Notes under the pieces: model-generated
The model's database searches: none
Seen by the model: the letters and a program-made list of their open reading frames with translations, nothing else
What the model was told of the DNA's origin: nothing
DNA from: Favolaschia claudopus
Lineage: Eukaryota > Basidiomycota > Agaricomycetes > Agaricales > Mycenaceae
DNA length: 64,000 nucleotides
Assembly: GCA_037176885.1 (NCBI GenBank)
Contig: JAWWNJ010000045.1
Coordinates: 806,001-870,000, forward strand
Direction: 5' to 3'
Made by a program: the position numbers and the translations under genes
In this document: one piece after another, positions 46,822 through 58,013 of the stretch
How positions within the stretch are numbered: position 1 is the first letter of the stretch
Layout of the letters: each line of letters opens with the position of its first letter

Positions 46822-47444
46822 TTCCGCCGCAACGTGCGCACCCGATAAGGGAATTTGATGAGAGCTGTGTTGATGGCAATCATTCCGGCGAACCTCGGCA
46901 TCCGCCAAATCCTTGTCCTTCATTTGCGCGAAGGGGACCAACCATTCGCGTCCCCTCCCCTCCCTCGCTCCGCTCGGGGGGTCCCCCAAGCCGGGGCCGC
47001 TCAGGTTGGCACTCTAAAGCCTCGTTCGCGCGAATTCTTCTGTTCCTCACCCCCACACCCCCCCCGAACCCTAACCACTAACCCAAACCTTAACCCTAAC
47101 CAGGTACTAACCGAGTAATCTTTTGGCCTTCGGCAGTCACAAAAGTGGGAGCAAACCCTAACCACCTAACCAGTGACTTTTTGGGCCTTCGGCAGTCATA
47201 GTATAAGTGAAGCAAAAAAATGTAAACAGAAAGAATCGAACTCACCACCTCAACAATTCGAATCTCCTATCTCCACCCACAAACCTCTGTACTACGCAGC
47301 AATTGGTTGACCCCTTTCTTTCAGCATCACATTACGCCCTCGAGCCTCGACGACTCACATTGATCTACTGTTGAAAATATATTTGATCGCCGAGCATTCT
47401 GCCGCGATCAAATTCCCTTATCGGGTGCGCACGTTGCGGCGGAA
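46822..47444. mobile_element. 623-bp element bounded by perfect 38-bp inverted repeats
   Basis: 46822-46859 and 47407-47444 are perfect 38-bp inverted repeats (outer end TTCCGCCGCAACGTGCGCAC, inner end AAGGGAATTTGAT). The interior holds a telomere-like tract, two direct copies of a segment with GGCCTTCGGCAGTCA (about 47126 and 47185), and a Pol III B-box-like sequence. No ORF is convincing. Outside, similar direct sequences occur on both sides (GTGGAGGCAGCACTTG at 46800; GTGGGAGGCAGCAATTGG at 47453) but not directly abutting the repeats, so no clean target duplication is proven. The right end adjoins a polypyrimidine repeat. Confidence 0.7.
47067..47103. repeat. Interstitial telomere-like repeat (degenerate CCCTAA)
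   Basis: The stretch contains about six consecutive units of the type CCCTAAC, with variants CACTAAC, CCCAAAC and CTTAACC, after a C-rich run. CCCTAA is the complement of the TTAGGG telomere repeat of basidiomycetes. Two further CCCTAACC units occur near 47155. Confidence 0.7.
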
Positions 47445-48450
47445 AGTCAAGAGTGGGAGGCAGCAATTGGAAGAGGTCATGATAGGAAATTACTCGGCGG
47501 GCGGATCCAGGAAAGGAGAGGAGTTTGAGTAAGTGCACTTGTTTGTGAAACTCGACAGAAAAAGCCAACGACGGGCCGAATTGGGATGAAAACTGGGGTG
47601 GTGCGGTGCAAATAAACAAAGCGCGGAAGGGGAGCGGAAGAAGATCTGCCGAAACTTGAGAGAAGGGAAGCCACAGCAAGACAGGTAGGTCGGTGTAGAC
47701 AAAGCAGGCAGATTGAGAAGCGGGGCCAAACAGGGCAGGGTTGGAATGCAACTGAAGAGAGAAACGTAGAGGGCAGAGTAAGTCAGAGATAATTGTGAAA
47801 ATAAGCAACTAGCGAAGAGAGCTGATGAGAGGCAGCGAGAAAATGTGCGTGAAAGGCGCAAGAGGAGAGTACCCTGATGAAACAGAGACTCGATGAAACG
47901 AAGAGACATATGTGCGAGGAGAGATGGTGAGGAAGAGGTGTCGTCGCGAGAGAAACTGGAATTAAAATGGGAGAGGAGCGCGGTGCGATGATAGGTGAGC
48001 GGCAGTAAGGCCTACATAGAATGCAAGAATAAGCCTGAGAGCTCCCAAGAGACACTCGACAACTTCCTTCATGTAGTGGGTGGGTAGAGAATGCACAAGA
48101 GAATGTAATGCTGGCGAGACGAAGGCGGATTGTATTCTCGGCGCTGAGGTGTCACTCAGAAAGTCTCAGATGTGGCAAACCTGAAAGCAAGCAGAAGACT
48201 TCAACTTGAACAAGATCAAGTGCCAGTCTTCCTTCGGTGGCGAGGAAATGGCGGAGCAGCTTGGTTCTCAAAGACGGGTCAAGGCGAGTGGTCAAAGAGA
48301 AACAAAGACGCCGTAAATGTCAGCCACTGCACCAAATAGCGCCAAATAGCAAACTGCCTTTTTCGGATGCGAGGACGAGAACAGCCCGATTGGGAAGTGC
48401 ACCGCTTAGTGTACGGTCAAGTCTCACAGACCAAGTATAATTCAGAAGCA
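47445..48450 (-). repeat. Polypyrimidine-biased dispersed repeat, copy A
   Basis: On the minus strand this kilobase is rich in CTCTTC and CCTC, giving Ser/Leu/Phe-rich ORFs without conserved features. Its distal end (48338-48405) shares the block GCGCCAAAT, then TTCGGATGCGAGGACGAG with copy B at 52.03-52.11 kb, in the same orientation, showing that the two tracts are copies of one element and not just similar in composition. Confidence 0.6.
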
Positions 48451-48849
48451 GCCGCGACTCGCGTATTCTGTTCACCGAGCAATGTTTTCGATTCCGACGT
48501 CGAATTCTAATGCGAAAAAGCAGTAGTACAGCCAACTTCCTAAGTACTATTAACTTATGTCGATGCAGTATATATACAAGATTTCTAAGGTGCTACTCGA
48601 GTAGTCCATCGTCAGTACCAGTTAGCGCTGCGGCACAGGCGCCCAGCCGCTGGGCGTTACAAGTAATACAATTTGCGGCGAAACAGTACGTCTATACGCC
48701 TAGAGTCCAACAGCTTCTTTTGAAGCTGACTCACACCCTGTACAAAGCAGGTGTTGTTTCTTTGTTTCGTCAGACAGATGCAATAGATACAGCCAGAGCC
48801 AAAACTCAGGCGTCAACAAGCCACCAGCCAACTGCATTGTCTGTGTCCA
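48451..48849. other. Intergenic, no gene recognised
   Basis: About 400 bp downstream of the F-box gene with only short ORFs. Confidence 0.4.
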
Positions 48850-50014
48850 TCAAGTCAAAAGCAGCAGCCCCGACGCCTGCAACAAGGGCATCGCGCCCCT
48901 CAAAAATAACCTCTCGTCCACCGCGGGCCTACATGGCACAACCACGCTCCGGAGACACGGGAACCTTTGCTCGGAAGACAAAAACGCGTCCAATGCCGCC
49001 CAGTCGAAGGCGCGGTATAGCAGGAGATCGTCGAGCTTCAGTTCAAAGTGTCTGAGGGCGGGAGCGGCAAGACGCATGATGAGGAGAATCATATGGTGCG
49101 ATTTGTACACTTCTTGTGGGACGCCGCCACGACGGGACGCGTAATCGCGGATTGCGAGGGTTTCGAGGTTCGGGTGGAGCGCGAGATTGAATACTGTGGA
49201 GGGGTCCACTGCAAGATATAAAATCAGTTCATTACAGCGAGTACAAGTCGGAAGAAAGCAACACACCGTCCGACACGCCGAGATACCAAGTCAAACTGAC
49301 ATTCAGATGCCTCAGAGACCCACCCAACCTCTTCAACGCCGTCCTCAACGTCGTCGCATTATTTGGCCTCACAGGCGGCAGCGACAACGCATCCACCTTC
49401 GGCAAATGATTGTACGCATACAACCACGCCAACAGCGGGCTCACCGAATTCGTACTCAACGTCAAATCATGCAGCTCCTTCGGCGGCACCGCAACATTAA
49501 TCGGATCCGCTAATGTCCCCGACAACGCGCGGATGTGCAAATCCTGCAACGCAGGAAACAGACATATCATATCCACAAGCGGGGCGGGCGAGGTGAAGTT
49601 GCAGCTCAACACCAGATGCGTGACGCTGCTGAATGAGGTGACGAACCCCGTGCGGAAATACGCGTTGGCGTTGGAGGTGCTGACGATGCGGAGCGTCATA
49701 TCGAGTTCGCGCACGCCAAGGAGGCGGCGGAGGTCCAGCGCGATCTCATTGAACCATCTATCGTCCCGATGCCATTGTTGTCTCGAGGCGTGGATGCTCC
49801 GAACGTGGGGTATGAATGTGCACGCGGGTGAGCGTAGAAGACAGCAGAATTCGAAGATGTTGGACGCGGTGAGGCGGCAGGTTGCGAAGAGATGGAATCG
49901 ACAGCGAAAGACGAAGGCGCGGCATACGAGCGAGCAGGACAGGAGAGAGTGGGGGTCGTCTGAGAGGTGGTCGATGATCGCGTCCGTCAGTTCTTGGGGC
50001 AATTCAACTGGCAT
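48850..50014 (-). CDS. F-box protein
   Basis: Two exons (50014-49267, 49208-48850) give 368 residues. The N-terminus is a clear F-box: LPQELTDAIIDHLSDDPHSL, LLSCSLVCRAFVFRCR, HLFATCRL. The rest shows irregular leucine-rich segments (VTHLVLSCNF, ALQDLHIRAL, LHDLTLSTN, HPNLETLAIRDYA), as in the large Agaricomycete family of F-box/LRR-like proteins. Such proteins tie a target to Skp1-Cul1 ubiquitin ligases; the target is unknown. It sits alone between two polypyrimidine repeats, in a repeat-rich island, as members of this fast-evolving family often do. Confidence 0.85.
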
Positions 50015-50439
50015 TTTCGTCGCTGTGTTCGCAACGCGGCCTCGAGGTCAAGTAAAGTCCAACACACGCGCCACGCGCTTCGCTTCGAACCAAAGTGTGT
50101 TAAGCGCCCGGGCGCCGTACATGAGGGTTAACCGTTAGCGCAAGAGTTCCGATTCGGATGATGGAACACCACAATGACGCGTTTATATAAAGTTGACCCG
50201 CCTTCAAGCTGAGCAGTCTAAATTCGGTCGAGGCAGTCTGGAATGTACTCGGCTACATATCCCATTCATACAAATTATATTGGGGCTACATCCAAGTCCA
50301 ATGGCTACAAAGATACAACAAAGTCTGAAATCCATGATTTTCTACCATGCCTGATCTATCGACTTGAGCTGCACTTGGTTTGTAGAGGAAGAGAGTAAGT
50401 AAGAGTGGAATATAGTTTGAGCAACGCAGCTCGGAGCAA

Positions 50440-50790
50440 AAACTTGGCGAGGTCTTGAAACAACTTCATCGCGGGCTGTACGCATACTTTGACCTCTGCC
50501 TCAGAACATGTCCGTACTTGAGGAGCATCTAAACATCAACAGTCAGGAACGCATCCTCAACCAGAAGAACAAAGAAAGGACGAACCCAGTGCACCACCAT
50601 CAACGCAACCGATATCTGCGCCAAAAGCGCCGACCCAGCCTTTGGGCGTTGACTGGGGATCGGCCGCCCATGGGTCTCCGACAAGAACAGCGACAAGAAC
50701 ACGAGAGAAAATGACGTGGTCCAGAGTAACTCCATCGCCTGGGCCGCAAATGCACCGCCAGCGATCACGGGCCCGAGAAGGCGAAGGAGA
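50440..50790 (-). pseudogene. Decayed partial copy of the 30-kb MFS transporter gene
   Basis: The minus strand reads LGPVIAGGAFAAQ, MELLWTTSFSLVFLSLFLSE, then directly GSALLAQISVALMVV, the translated remains of intron 4, and MLLKYGHVLRQRSKYAYSP. These match exons 3, 4 and 5 of the gene at 29976-31925, with an internal deletion of several hundred bases. Because intron 4 and the 3' flank are also copied, the duplication was at DNA level and not by retrotransposition. Not functional. Confidence 0.85.
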
Positions 50791-50799
50791 GATCTAGCA

Positions 50800-52110
50800 T
50801 GAGGGAGGTCGATGTCAAGCCAGACATGGAAGTGCAGCAAAGCAGCGAGAAAGGGGAAGAGACGGGTGTAGATGGGATGAAAAACGGTTTACGACCAAAA
50901 GGATTGAAGCCAGGAAGGGCAAAAAAAGGAGCCGCCAGAATTGACAGTGGACGGGAAGTGGAGCAGAAAGAGGCATCGAGTTGGAAAGAGCTCGGTTTCG
51001 GGCGATGTCGCAAGTCCAACACGACGGGTCGAAAATGGGGGGCTGGGAGGTTATTGAGAGAACACACAGCGTATTCACACAATCAAGCCGTTGCTGCAAT
51101 AGAAGAGGAGCAGAAGAAATGAAGACGGTAAAAACGGTATGACGCGGAGAGGATAAGCAGTAGGTAGTAAGGCGGAGGAAGACGTGCTGATCTTGGAGGG
51201 AAGGGGGACGCGAATCGAGAATGAAGAGAAATCGAAGACTATGAAGAAAATGGGAGACCAGATGAGCAGAAGGGATTGCGTGAATTTCAGTGACATGAAC
51301 CCGTAGACAGCGAGAAAATGGAGGAGGATAGATAGACAAGGAAGATTGGGTAAGTACAGGAGCGCATGTCGGAGAATCAGAACAGGGCGGACTGGAAGGA
51401 GATGAAGAGATGGTCGAGCATGGGGAGGCATCATAACGAATTGAATTCGAACGATAGAAGGTCGTTAGGGTGCGAGAAAGAGCTGAAGAGGAGCGAGACC
51501 AACGGCCAAGATGCTGGCGAAACAAAGACGGAAATGAGGAGGGAGGAGAAGCGTGCGAGATGAAAAAGGTAGGCGTCAATGAGGTAGAGATCCAAGCAAA
51601 AGATGAGTTGAGAACAGTAGTGTACGGTAAAGAGTAAGGAAAGCGTTTCGACGGAGATCGAGTGTGTGTGGAGACAGCGAGATGACGGGGAAGGCAGACC
51701 AGCCTCATCAACTTGGCGGGGAGAGGAAAGCAGTGGATGGCAGGCGAAGAAAGCGAGGGGGAAGGATGAGAAAAAGAGCGAGACAATGGCAAAGCAGCCT
51801 AAAGAGAAAGTAGAATCTCGGTTGTGGAGGAACGAAGGAGGGTGAGTGCTGGGTATCCATACTTGGAATCCTGGACGGCAAGTAGGAAAGGCGGGAGCTA
51901 AGTGAGTTGCTGCGAATCCGGAGGGAAGGAGAGCCGTCGCGAGCGAGAGATATTGATATTGACAAGGGCGAGTGGAGGATGGTGGTGGTAAGAGAAAGAG
52001 CGAGACCCTCCAGTCAGCCTCCACACCAAACAGCGCCAAATCCGAGTTGATCGACATGGGAAAATCGCCTTTCTTGGATGCGAGGACGAGCACGACCCGA
52101 TTTGGAACTG
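50800..52110 (-). repeat. Polypyrimidine-biased dispersed repeat, copy B
   Basis: The minus strand is strongly C/T-rich over more than 1.2 kb. It contains a 325-codon open frame that is Ser/Leu/Pro/Phe-rich and looks compositional. The end at 52.03-52.11 kb carries the block shared with copy A and with the fragment at 23.98 kb. Its other end abuts the MFS pseudogene. Confidence 0.6.
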
Positions 52111-52377
52111 GTTTGGCTTTTTCCTTACACGCAGTCGATGGACGGGTTGCTGAGATGTGGCCCATTTTTCGACCCTCTGCGACTGGCTTCCGGCTGTTGC
52201 CGGGGACGTCGCTAGCGCTCATCCCTCAAGATATGCTTCAAATCGAAATTCAAGTTATCGCTCGACACTAACACCTGAACCTCCTCGTGGCCTCCTCGAC
52301 GAATTCGCGGCCAATTTCAGGATTGGACATGACCCACATCATCAGATTTCATCGCAATATAAAACTTGCTACAACAT

Positions 52378-53526
52378 TTAAATCTCCGCGCACAAATCCT
52401 TGTCAAATTTTCCCTCTGTGTCTGTCCCATGGGTCATCTACAAATAAACGGCACATGAGTTCGTTCATCCTCTGCAGGGAAAGAAAAGAAAGACTCACCA
52501 CACCGCAGAAGGTAGTTTTACCAGTGGCGGCATCGGGGGTCGTAATGACCACTCGGAACTCATTGAAGTCCTTGAGAACGGACGGGATATTCTCGAAGGT
52601 AGACATGTCCGGTCCAACCGCCTGCTCCTCAAGTTTCTGGCCATCACATGCAGCTGCGAATTTAACAACCTGAACTCGCGACGTTAAAATGCAAATCTAC
52701 AGAATTAGACCGAAACACGTACCTCACGGTTCCCGAAGATGTGCGGGAACTTGACGGGGGTGCTGCCGCCGATGAGTGGTCCCACTTGGGCTAGACTGAT
52801 TGCAGTTTTGATGGACGCAAGAGGAATCTCGGTCTGACCACCAGCCTTATTTTTGCAGCGGACGGCCTTGGTGGGTGCATTCGCCAGGGCACCGACAGGC
52901 TGCAAATAAAGCTTGAGCTCAACACTCGGTGAAACATCAAACTAGCAAGCGACTTACGCGTTTGGCGGCGGCGGCAGAGGCAGAGGCAGCAGCTGCTTTA
53001 GCCGACTTCGAAGCAAATTTAGCGTCCTTGGCAGCCTTCTTGTCTGCCTTGGAAGTTCCCGATGAGGAGGTGGATGGGACCGACGGAGTGCTGATGGTTG
53101 AGCAAGACGGTGCTGGGGTGGTACGGACGAAGCCCACGTATTCGAGGAACCGGCGCACTGCGGTCTTTTTCGGGATGGGGCAAGACGTCACTGGAGTAGC
53201 GACGGGTTTGGTTGCAGGCTTCGCGGCAGGCTTTGTGACGGGCTTTGTGGCAGGTTTAGTAGCGGGCTTCGCAACAGGCTTCGCGACAGGTTTCGCGACG
53301 GGCTTGGCAGCGGGTTTTGCAGCCACAGGTTTCTTGGCTACAGTGGTTTTCTTCTTTGTTACAGCGCGCGCCTCGAGAGACTGCGATGACTCGCAGCGTT
53401 AATAACATCCTCGACGCGCATAATACGATGAAAAATACTCACATCGTTACCAATGTTAACGGGAGCCGCAACCACAGCGACAACCACAAAGAGAAGTACG
53501 AAGAGAGCAATGAAGCGTTGGTTCAT
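52378..53526 (-). CDS. Secreted RNase T1-like protein with Lys/Ala/Pro repeat stalk
   Basis: Five exons (53526-53443, 53380-52958, 52899-52723, 52669-52499, 52437-52378) give 304 residues. A signal peptide (MNQRFIALFVLLFVVVAVVA) is followed by about ten KPxA/KPxT tetrads (KPVAKPVAKPVAKPATKP), a Ser/Thr region and a KADKKAAKDAKFASKSAKAA segment. The C-terminal 120 residues have the order of RNase T1-type guanyl ribonucleases: FPHIFGN (His222), QKLEE (Glu242/243), EFRVVIT (Arg267) and CGVMTHG (His288), matching T1 His40, Glu58, Arg77 and His92. Four Cys (184, 236, 283, 301) could form two disulfides. The last exon, which carries the final His, was found by splicing at 52499/52437. If active it would cut RNA outside the cell. 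The fold assignment is from motif order only. Confidence 0.6.
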
Positions 53527-54949
53527 GATGTACCAAGAACGAGAGCGAGGATTGTTAGGACTAAAAAGATATAGATATGAAGGAGGAAGAAAGCGACGGT
53601 GATCGAAGAAAATAGAAAGTTAGACCGGCCCTAGAATAGCATGCTCAGTCAGAATGGGTGCTTCGCGGTTGGAATTGAGACAACGCACCGGCGGTGAAGA
53701 AGAGAAATAGAAAACTAGGACAGAGATTTTGGTTCAACATGGGTGCAATTTATGTATCTTCTCGGCTCAGGGTTTGATCCACTCGCAATCTCGAAGTCGC
53801 CGACTCGCCGGTTCTGCACTAATCCAAACTCCTTCTGACCATTCCGCTAATAGGAAAAAATATACTTTCGACCATTCTCTACCACGGCGATCTCAATCAG
53901 GAATCATGCTGTGGCAATGTGTCTGGCTGAATTCGTGACTGAAAAGATTGCGATGAAACGAGAAATGAGGGCACCGTTATATGTTATAATCCTGTAAGTG
54001 TGAAACCAGTTGGCCGGAAACAAAGCATAATCACTGTGTGAAGGAGCTTACAAGCGGGATTGGCAGCTTTAAAAAAATTGACACTCAAAATAAGCTCTTC
54101 AAGTTCTACCGACAATTTTAGTCAAGCTGATGGTGCAACGAAGATCACCGCTGTCATAGTGGCTAAGGCCAGTGGATTTGACACTCCCCACAACTACACC
54201 GTTCGTATCTTTGCTGTACAGTGTTTCATGGTCCCAATCCCCGAAACTGAATATGAATCTTGAAGCTACAAGCTCGAGCCTTGGCCGAGTTCATGAGGTT
54301 TGTTAGTTGTTCACTGAATTCCGGAGTTGAGCCCGGGGTCGGCTTTGCGGCTTGAATTAAACTGAAGATGCATAAGTAGCGTGAATAGTATCATGACAGA
54401 GAGATCAGGGTGATGAACGTTACTGCCGTAGCAGTTTGGGTGGTGGTGGTTTGGTGGTGGTCATAGGTGGACATGGTCAATGTCGAGCTTTACAGAGTCC
54501 AAGACCGTGTGAAATTCGAGTTTCTATTGAAGCTCGAGAGATGTTGTTGAAATCGCTTTCTTAGACTGAGTACTAGATTCATCGTAAAACAAAGTGCTTG
54601 TAGTTTCTTTCCTTGCAATTCGATGCGAGGTAAGTACAGTTGTAAGCAATAGGAAACGGACTCATCTCCCCTGATGAGCCGACGAAGTCCATCGCTGTCA
54701 TACACTGGGAGGCCGCACGCTGCCAGTGTACGAGGGGCGACCAGCGGGACGGCGGGATGCCATTCCGCAACATTTATGTACATGTAGTGGGTGTGAGGCA
54801 GAGATTTTTCCGCTGGAGGAATAATGCTGATGAAGAGAAGAAAGTACAGAGAAGCTGGCGAGATTGAGAAGGAGACAGTGGATAGGAAGAGGTGCGGGCG
54901 AGAAGGATGGATGTTGCCAGGATGAAAGGTCGAAGCACAAGAGGACTTC
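53527..54949. other. Intergenic, no gene recognised
   Basis: Upstream region of the RNase-like gene followed by sequence with short ORFs only. Around 54.8-54.9 kb the minus strand is again pyrimidine-rich. Confidence 0.4.
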
Positions 54950-55240
54950 AGCCAGATGGAGATGGGATTTCCGGGCTGAAGCTCCAGCGCTATTTGAGAT
55001 TCTTTTTCTGCCTCAGTCCAATCACCGAGGAAGAATTTGGCTTGACCGCGACGAAAGTGGGGTTTAGACGCATTGTAATTTCTCTTTTTCGTTGCGAGGA
55101 GTGCGTCTTCCGCGGCAGTTTTGTATAGCTTCAGTGCTGCGGCACATGGAGTAACAAGATGGACGCTGATTTGGCTCACTCAAAGCAACAGCAGCTCTGT
55201 TCAAGAAATAAGCGGTTCATGGCCAGACAGATGCATGCAT
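54950..55240 (-). pseudogene. Fragment of a tetratricopeptide-repeat gene
   Basis: The minus strand contains FLNRAAVAL, then in another frame LKLYKTAAEDALLATKK and HFRRGQAKFFLGDWTEAEK plus ALELQPGNP, which together have the spacing of one and a half TPR units. A frame change separates the two parts and both sides run into unrelated sequence, so this looks like a gene fragment. Confidence 0.45.
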
Positions 55241-55681
55241 GCCGTATAAAGAACGACAGCAGAGATCACCAGCATTGAACGCGTCATTTCCTTGGATTTT
55301 GAACAGGGCACTCTTCGCGTCGGCTTAGATAAATTCGTGTCGCTTGGTGGTAATCCAGTAGTCCTCCGAGTCCGAAGTAATACGGTGTCCCTAGTGAACC
55401 CTGGGTGCTACAACTTGAATAGCTTTCTTAGACTAGATTCATCGAGCGTGTGCGACTCGGAGGTGGTTTCTTTGCTTGCGATTCGGATTTTCGAGGTTCC
55501 GGATGCGAGATACGCCCCCAAATTAAAAACCAAGAATCAGTTCTGTCGACGGTAGCGGCCCCCAATTATTATGTAGCATGGCGAGCGAAGATCAACCGTC
55601 GTGGGATTTACGGTTGTTGAATCCGGAGGGCGTAGCGCGTACCGATTCCCGAAAATATACGACTTTATCCTTCCCTCCACT
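55241..55681. other. Intergenic, promoter of ATP synthase subunit k
   Basis: No gene recognised. The right end should carry the promoter of the following gene. Confidence 0.4.
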
Positions 55682-56083
55682 ATGACCTAGTATGTTCTCC
55701 GCCGCCCCCGCCGTCGTCGACGCGCCCTGACAGTCAATAGCACGATCCTTGGCCGCGCCATCCCGAAGGAATACCTGTCAATGGGCGTCCTGGGCAGCCT
55801 TGCTGGCTTCGTTGCCTACAAGCAAACAGGCAAGAAGAACATCCCAAAATCAGTGGAGGAGGCTAAGAAGGCCGTGCCTATCAACGCTGGCTCGAGGTGT
55901 GTGTCTTTGCTTTCGCGTCGTGAAGTACAATTCTAATTGAGGGTATATTAGCGAGGAAGAACAATTGTATGTTCCTCGTTCATCTCATAACAAGACTGTA
56001 GGGCAACTGACGGTAGGATGGACAGCATTAGAAAATTTATTGCGGACGCGGAGAAGGAAGGCGCAGCTGCGTCGAAGCATTAG
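55682..56083 (+). CDS. ATP19: Mitochondrial F1Fo ATP synthase subunit k (Atp19)
   Basis: Four exons (55682-55689, 55741-55896, 55952-55966, 56026-56083) give 78 residues. MTYTILGRAIPKEYLSMGVL matches the start of fungal Atp19 (TVLGR...), followed by one membrane segment (LGSLAGFVAYKQTG) and the conserved end PINAGSSEEEQFIRKFIADA. Atp19 is a small inner-membrane subunit associated with ATP synthase dimers. The first exon is eight bases (start plus part of Tyr3) and the third is fifteen; both are needed to give the family sequence. The next gene on the same strand starts 57 bp downstream. Confidence 0.85.
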
Positions 56084-56140
56084 ACTTAATAATTTCTGCA
56101 ATAAATTTTGTGTGATCATCCTCCTTTATTCACTACCACC

Positions 56141-58013
56141 ATGTCCTCGAAACGCCATTCCATGCCTGTAGGGCCAAGACCCCTTCAGCTCGCCAACGGA
56201 CCCATCGCCGATGCCCTGCCGTCGGCGCCGTTGTCTGCAACGTCCCCGTATTCCTCAGGGTTGCTTAGCCCGTCGACGCCGACCACTCCAAACGGCGGCC
56301 CGCGGCGTCAATCGTCTATAACTTACAACCCTGCAACTCGACCCTCACGGCCAGTGGGTCATCGTAGTTCTCTTCAAAGGAGTAACTCCGTGGGCAATTC
56401 GTTGGACTTGAAGAAGAACATACTCGCCGAGCGGTCACCCGTAACGCTCGCGGAAAAGTTAGTCTAAGTCTGGTTTGGTCTTCTTCTCGATTCCCAAGCG
56501 ACAGCCCCGCTCTGGGCCGTCAGGGCGCGCTGAGAATGCGCGTTTCAATGCAGCGAACGCATCTCAGGGACACACGTTCGGAACATCCTTCGCGTTACTC
56601 TTTCTTGCTGTACTGCACCATATTTACAGCCATTTCACAGACACGCCGACTTGCTGCACTTCATTGCGCAGAAAGAATCCAAATGCCTTGAATTGCGGTC
56701 ACAACTCGCCATGCACGAAGCCGAGCTTCTTCAATGTACGCACCACCACTACTCCTAAATCAACATACAAAGTTCTTTTCTTCTAACCCATCTCTCATTT
56801 CTCTAGTGAAGCGCAAATGGGAACGCATCGTCTCGCGCGGTTTCACCTCCCCACACAACCCCACTACTCTCCCCTCGACGGTGTCCACCTCCTCCTCCTT
56901 AGCAACAACAAGTCTAGAAACCAGCCCGAACCAACCCACCTCGGCTAACGGCGCCGCGGTCCTAGACGGCATCCGCGAAGGCGTCCAAGGCGTCGGTCGG
57001 TTCATCGCAGCCTTGTCGCCCACAAGCGCTTCCTCCGCCTACCACTCCCCTTCCTTTTCCTCCTCAGCCACCCCGATATCCTCGTCCTTTGACGCCATGG
57101 TTCCTCGAAGCAACGGCACGCACTCCAAAACCTCGAGCATGTCCACCAATATGACAACCACCACGACATCAACGCGCTTCTCGCAGTCCTCGCAATCTTC
57201 CCTTGGCGAAGAGTGCGCAGAGGAGGAGGACGCGGATGGGGCGCAGGTGTTGATGGTGCACGACACGGGCGCGACGCCGACCATGAGTCCCAACCCCGCG
57301 TTCAGTGCCCGGCGCCAACAGCAACAGAATCGGGAACGCGAGCGGCAGCCCTCAGCGACGGGAACGGCAGGCGACTCAAGCGCGGAGGCGGAGGAGGACT
57401 TTTTCTTTGCCCAGGCGCAGGTGCAAGCCTCCATTCCCCCAGTCCGGCCTATATCGAGCAAACGCGTCGCAAGCACCAGTGCGATTCCGGGGCTGGCGTT
57501 GGTGGACGGTATTGCGCCTGCTTCTGTGTCGGCGTGGGTTGGGTCTGTGGGGAAGAAATGGGAGGAATTGCAGAGGGTTCCGACGTGCGTGTTTTTTTGT
57601 ATCTCTCTTCATCCTAAGTCATTCAATCTCACAAATTGGAACGCAGCTTTGCAAAGAACTCCAAACGCGCTTCGCTTCTATTCTCCGACATCGCAAACGC
57701 CCTCCAAGTGGGTCCCACACCTATCGCATCCCCTTCCCCCTCCCCCTCCCATGCGCCGCCGTCGCCCGCCATGACAGCCTCGACCACGACGACCTCGCAA
57801 TCCCTGCTCGACGACGACGATAACGAAATGCGCCGCCTCCCCGCCGCCCCTCTGAATCCGTTGACGCCGACACTCAAACCCACACCCCGCACACGGCAGC
57901 AACAACCCCAGTCGCCTCTCACAGTGTCTAAGAGCAAGGTCCCCCCGAAGCCGAAACCCCCTACGCAGCCGGCAAAGATTGTGGACGATGACGACGAGGA
58001 GTGGAATTGGTGA
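56141..58013 (+). CDS. DUF4048-domain protein
   Basis: Four exons (56141-56457, 56641-56735, 56807-57584, 57647-58013) give 518 residues. The conserved block SPVTLAEKHADLLHFIAQKE, ESKCLELRSQLAMHEAELLQ, LKRKWERIVSRGF is the fungal DUF4048 signature, a helical, probably coiled-coil segment around residues 100-150. A second block near 330-400 (GLALVDGIAPASVSAWVGSV, KKWEELQRVPTFAKNSKRAS) is also typical. The rest is Ser/Thr/Pro-rich and disordered, and the C-terminus is acidic (VDDDDEEWNW). Function is unknown in the family. Exon 2 is defined by both flanking introns restoring the block. Confidence 0.85.

Noticed and set aside
45456..46989. Candidate multi-pass membrane protein on the minus strand
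   Set aside because: Hydrophobic ORFs are present but I could not join them with consistent splice sites or identify any family motif.
50815..51792. 325-codon open frame on the minus strand
   Set aside because: It is made of Ser, Leu, Pro and Phe codons from a polypyrimidine tract, has no domain, and similar tracts elsewhere give unrelated proteins.
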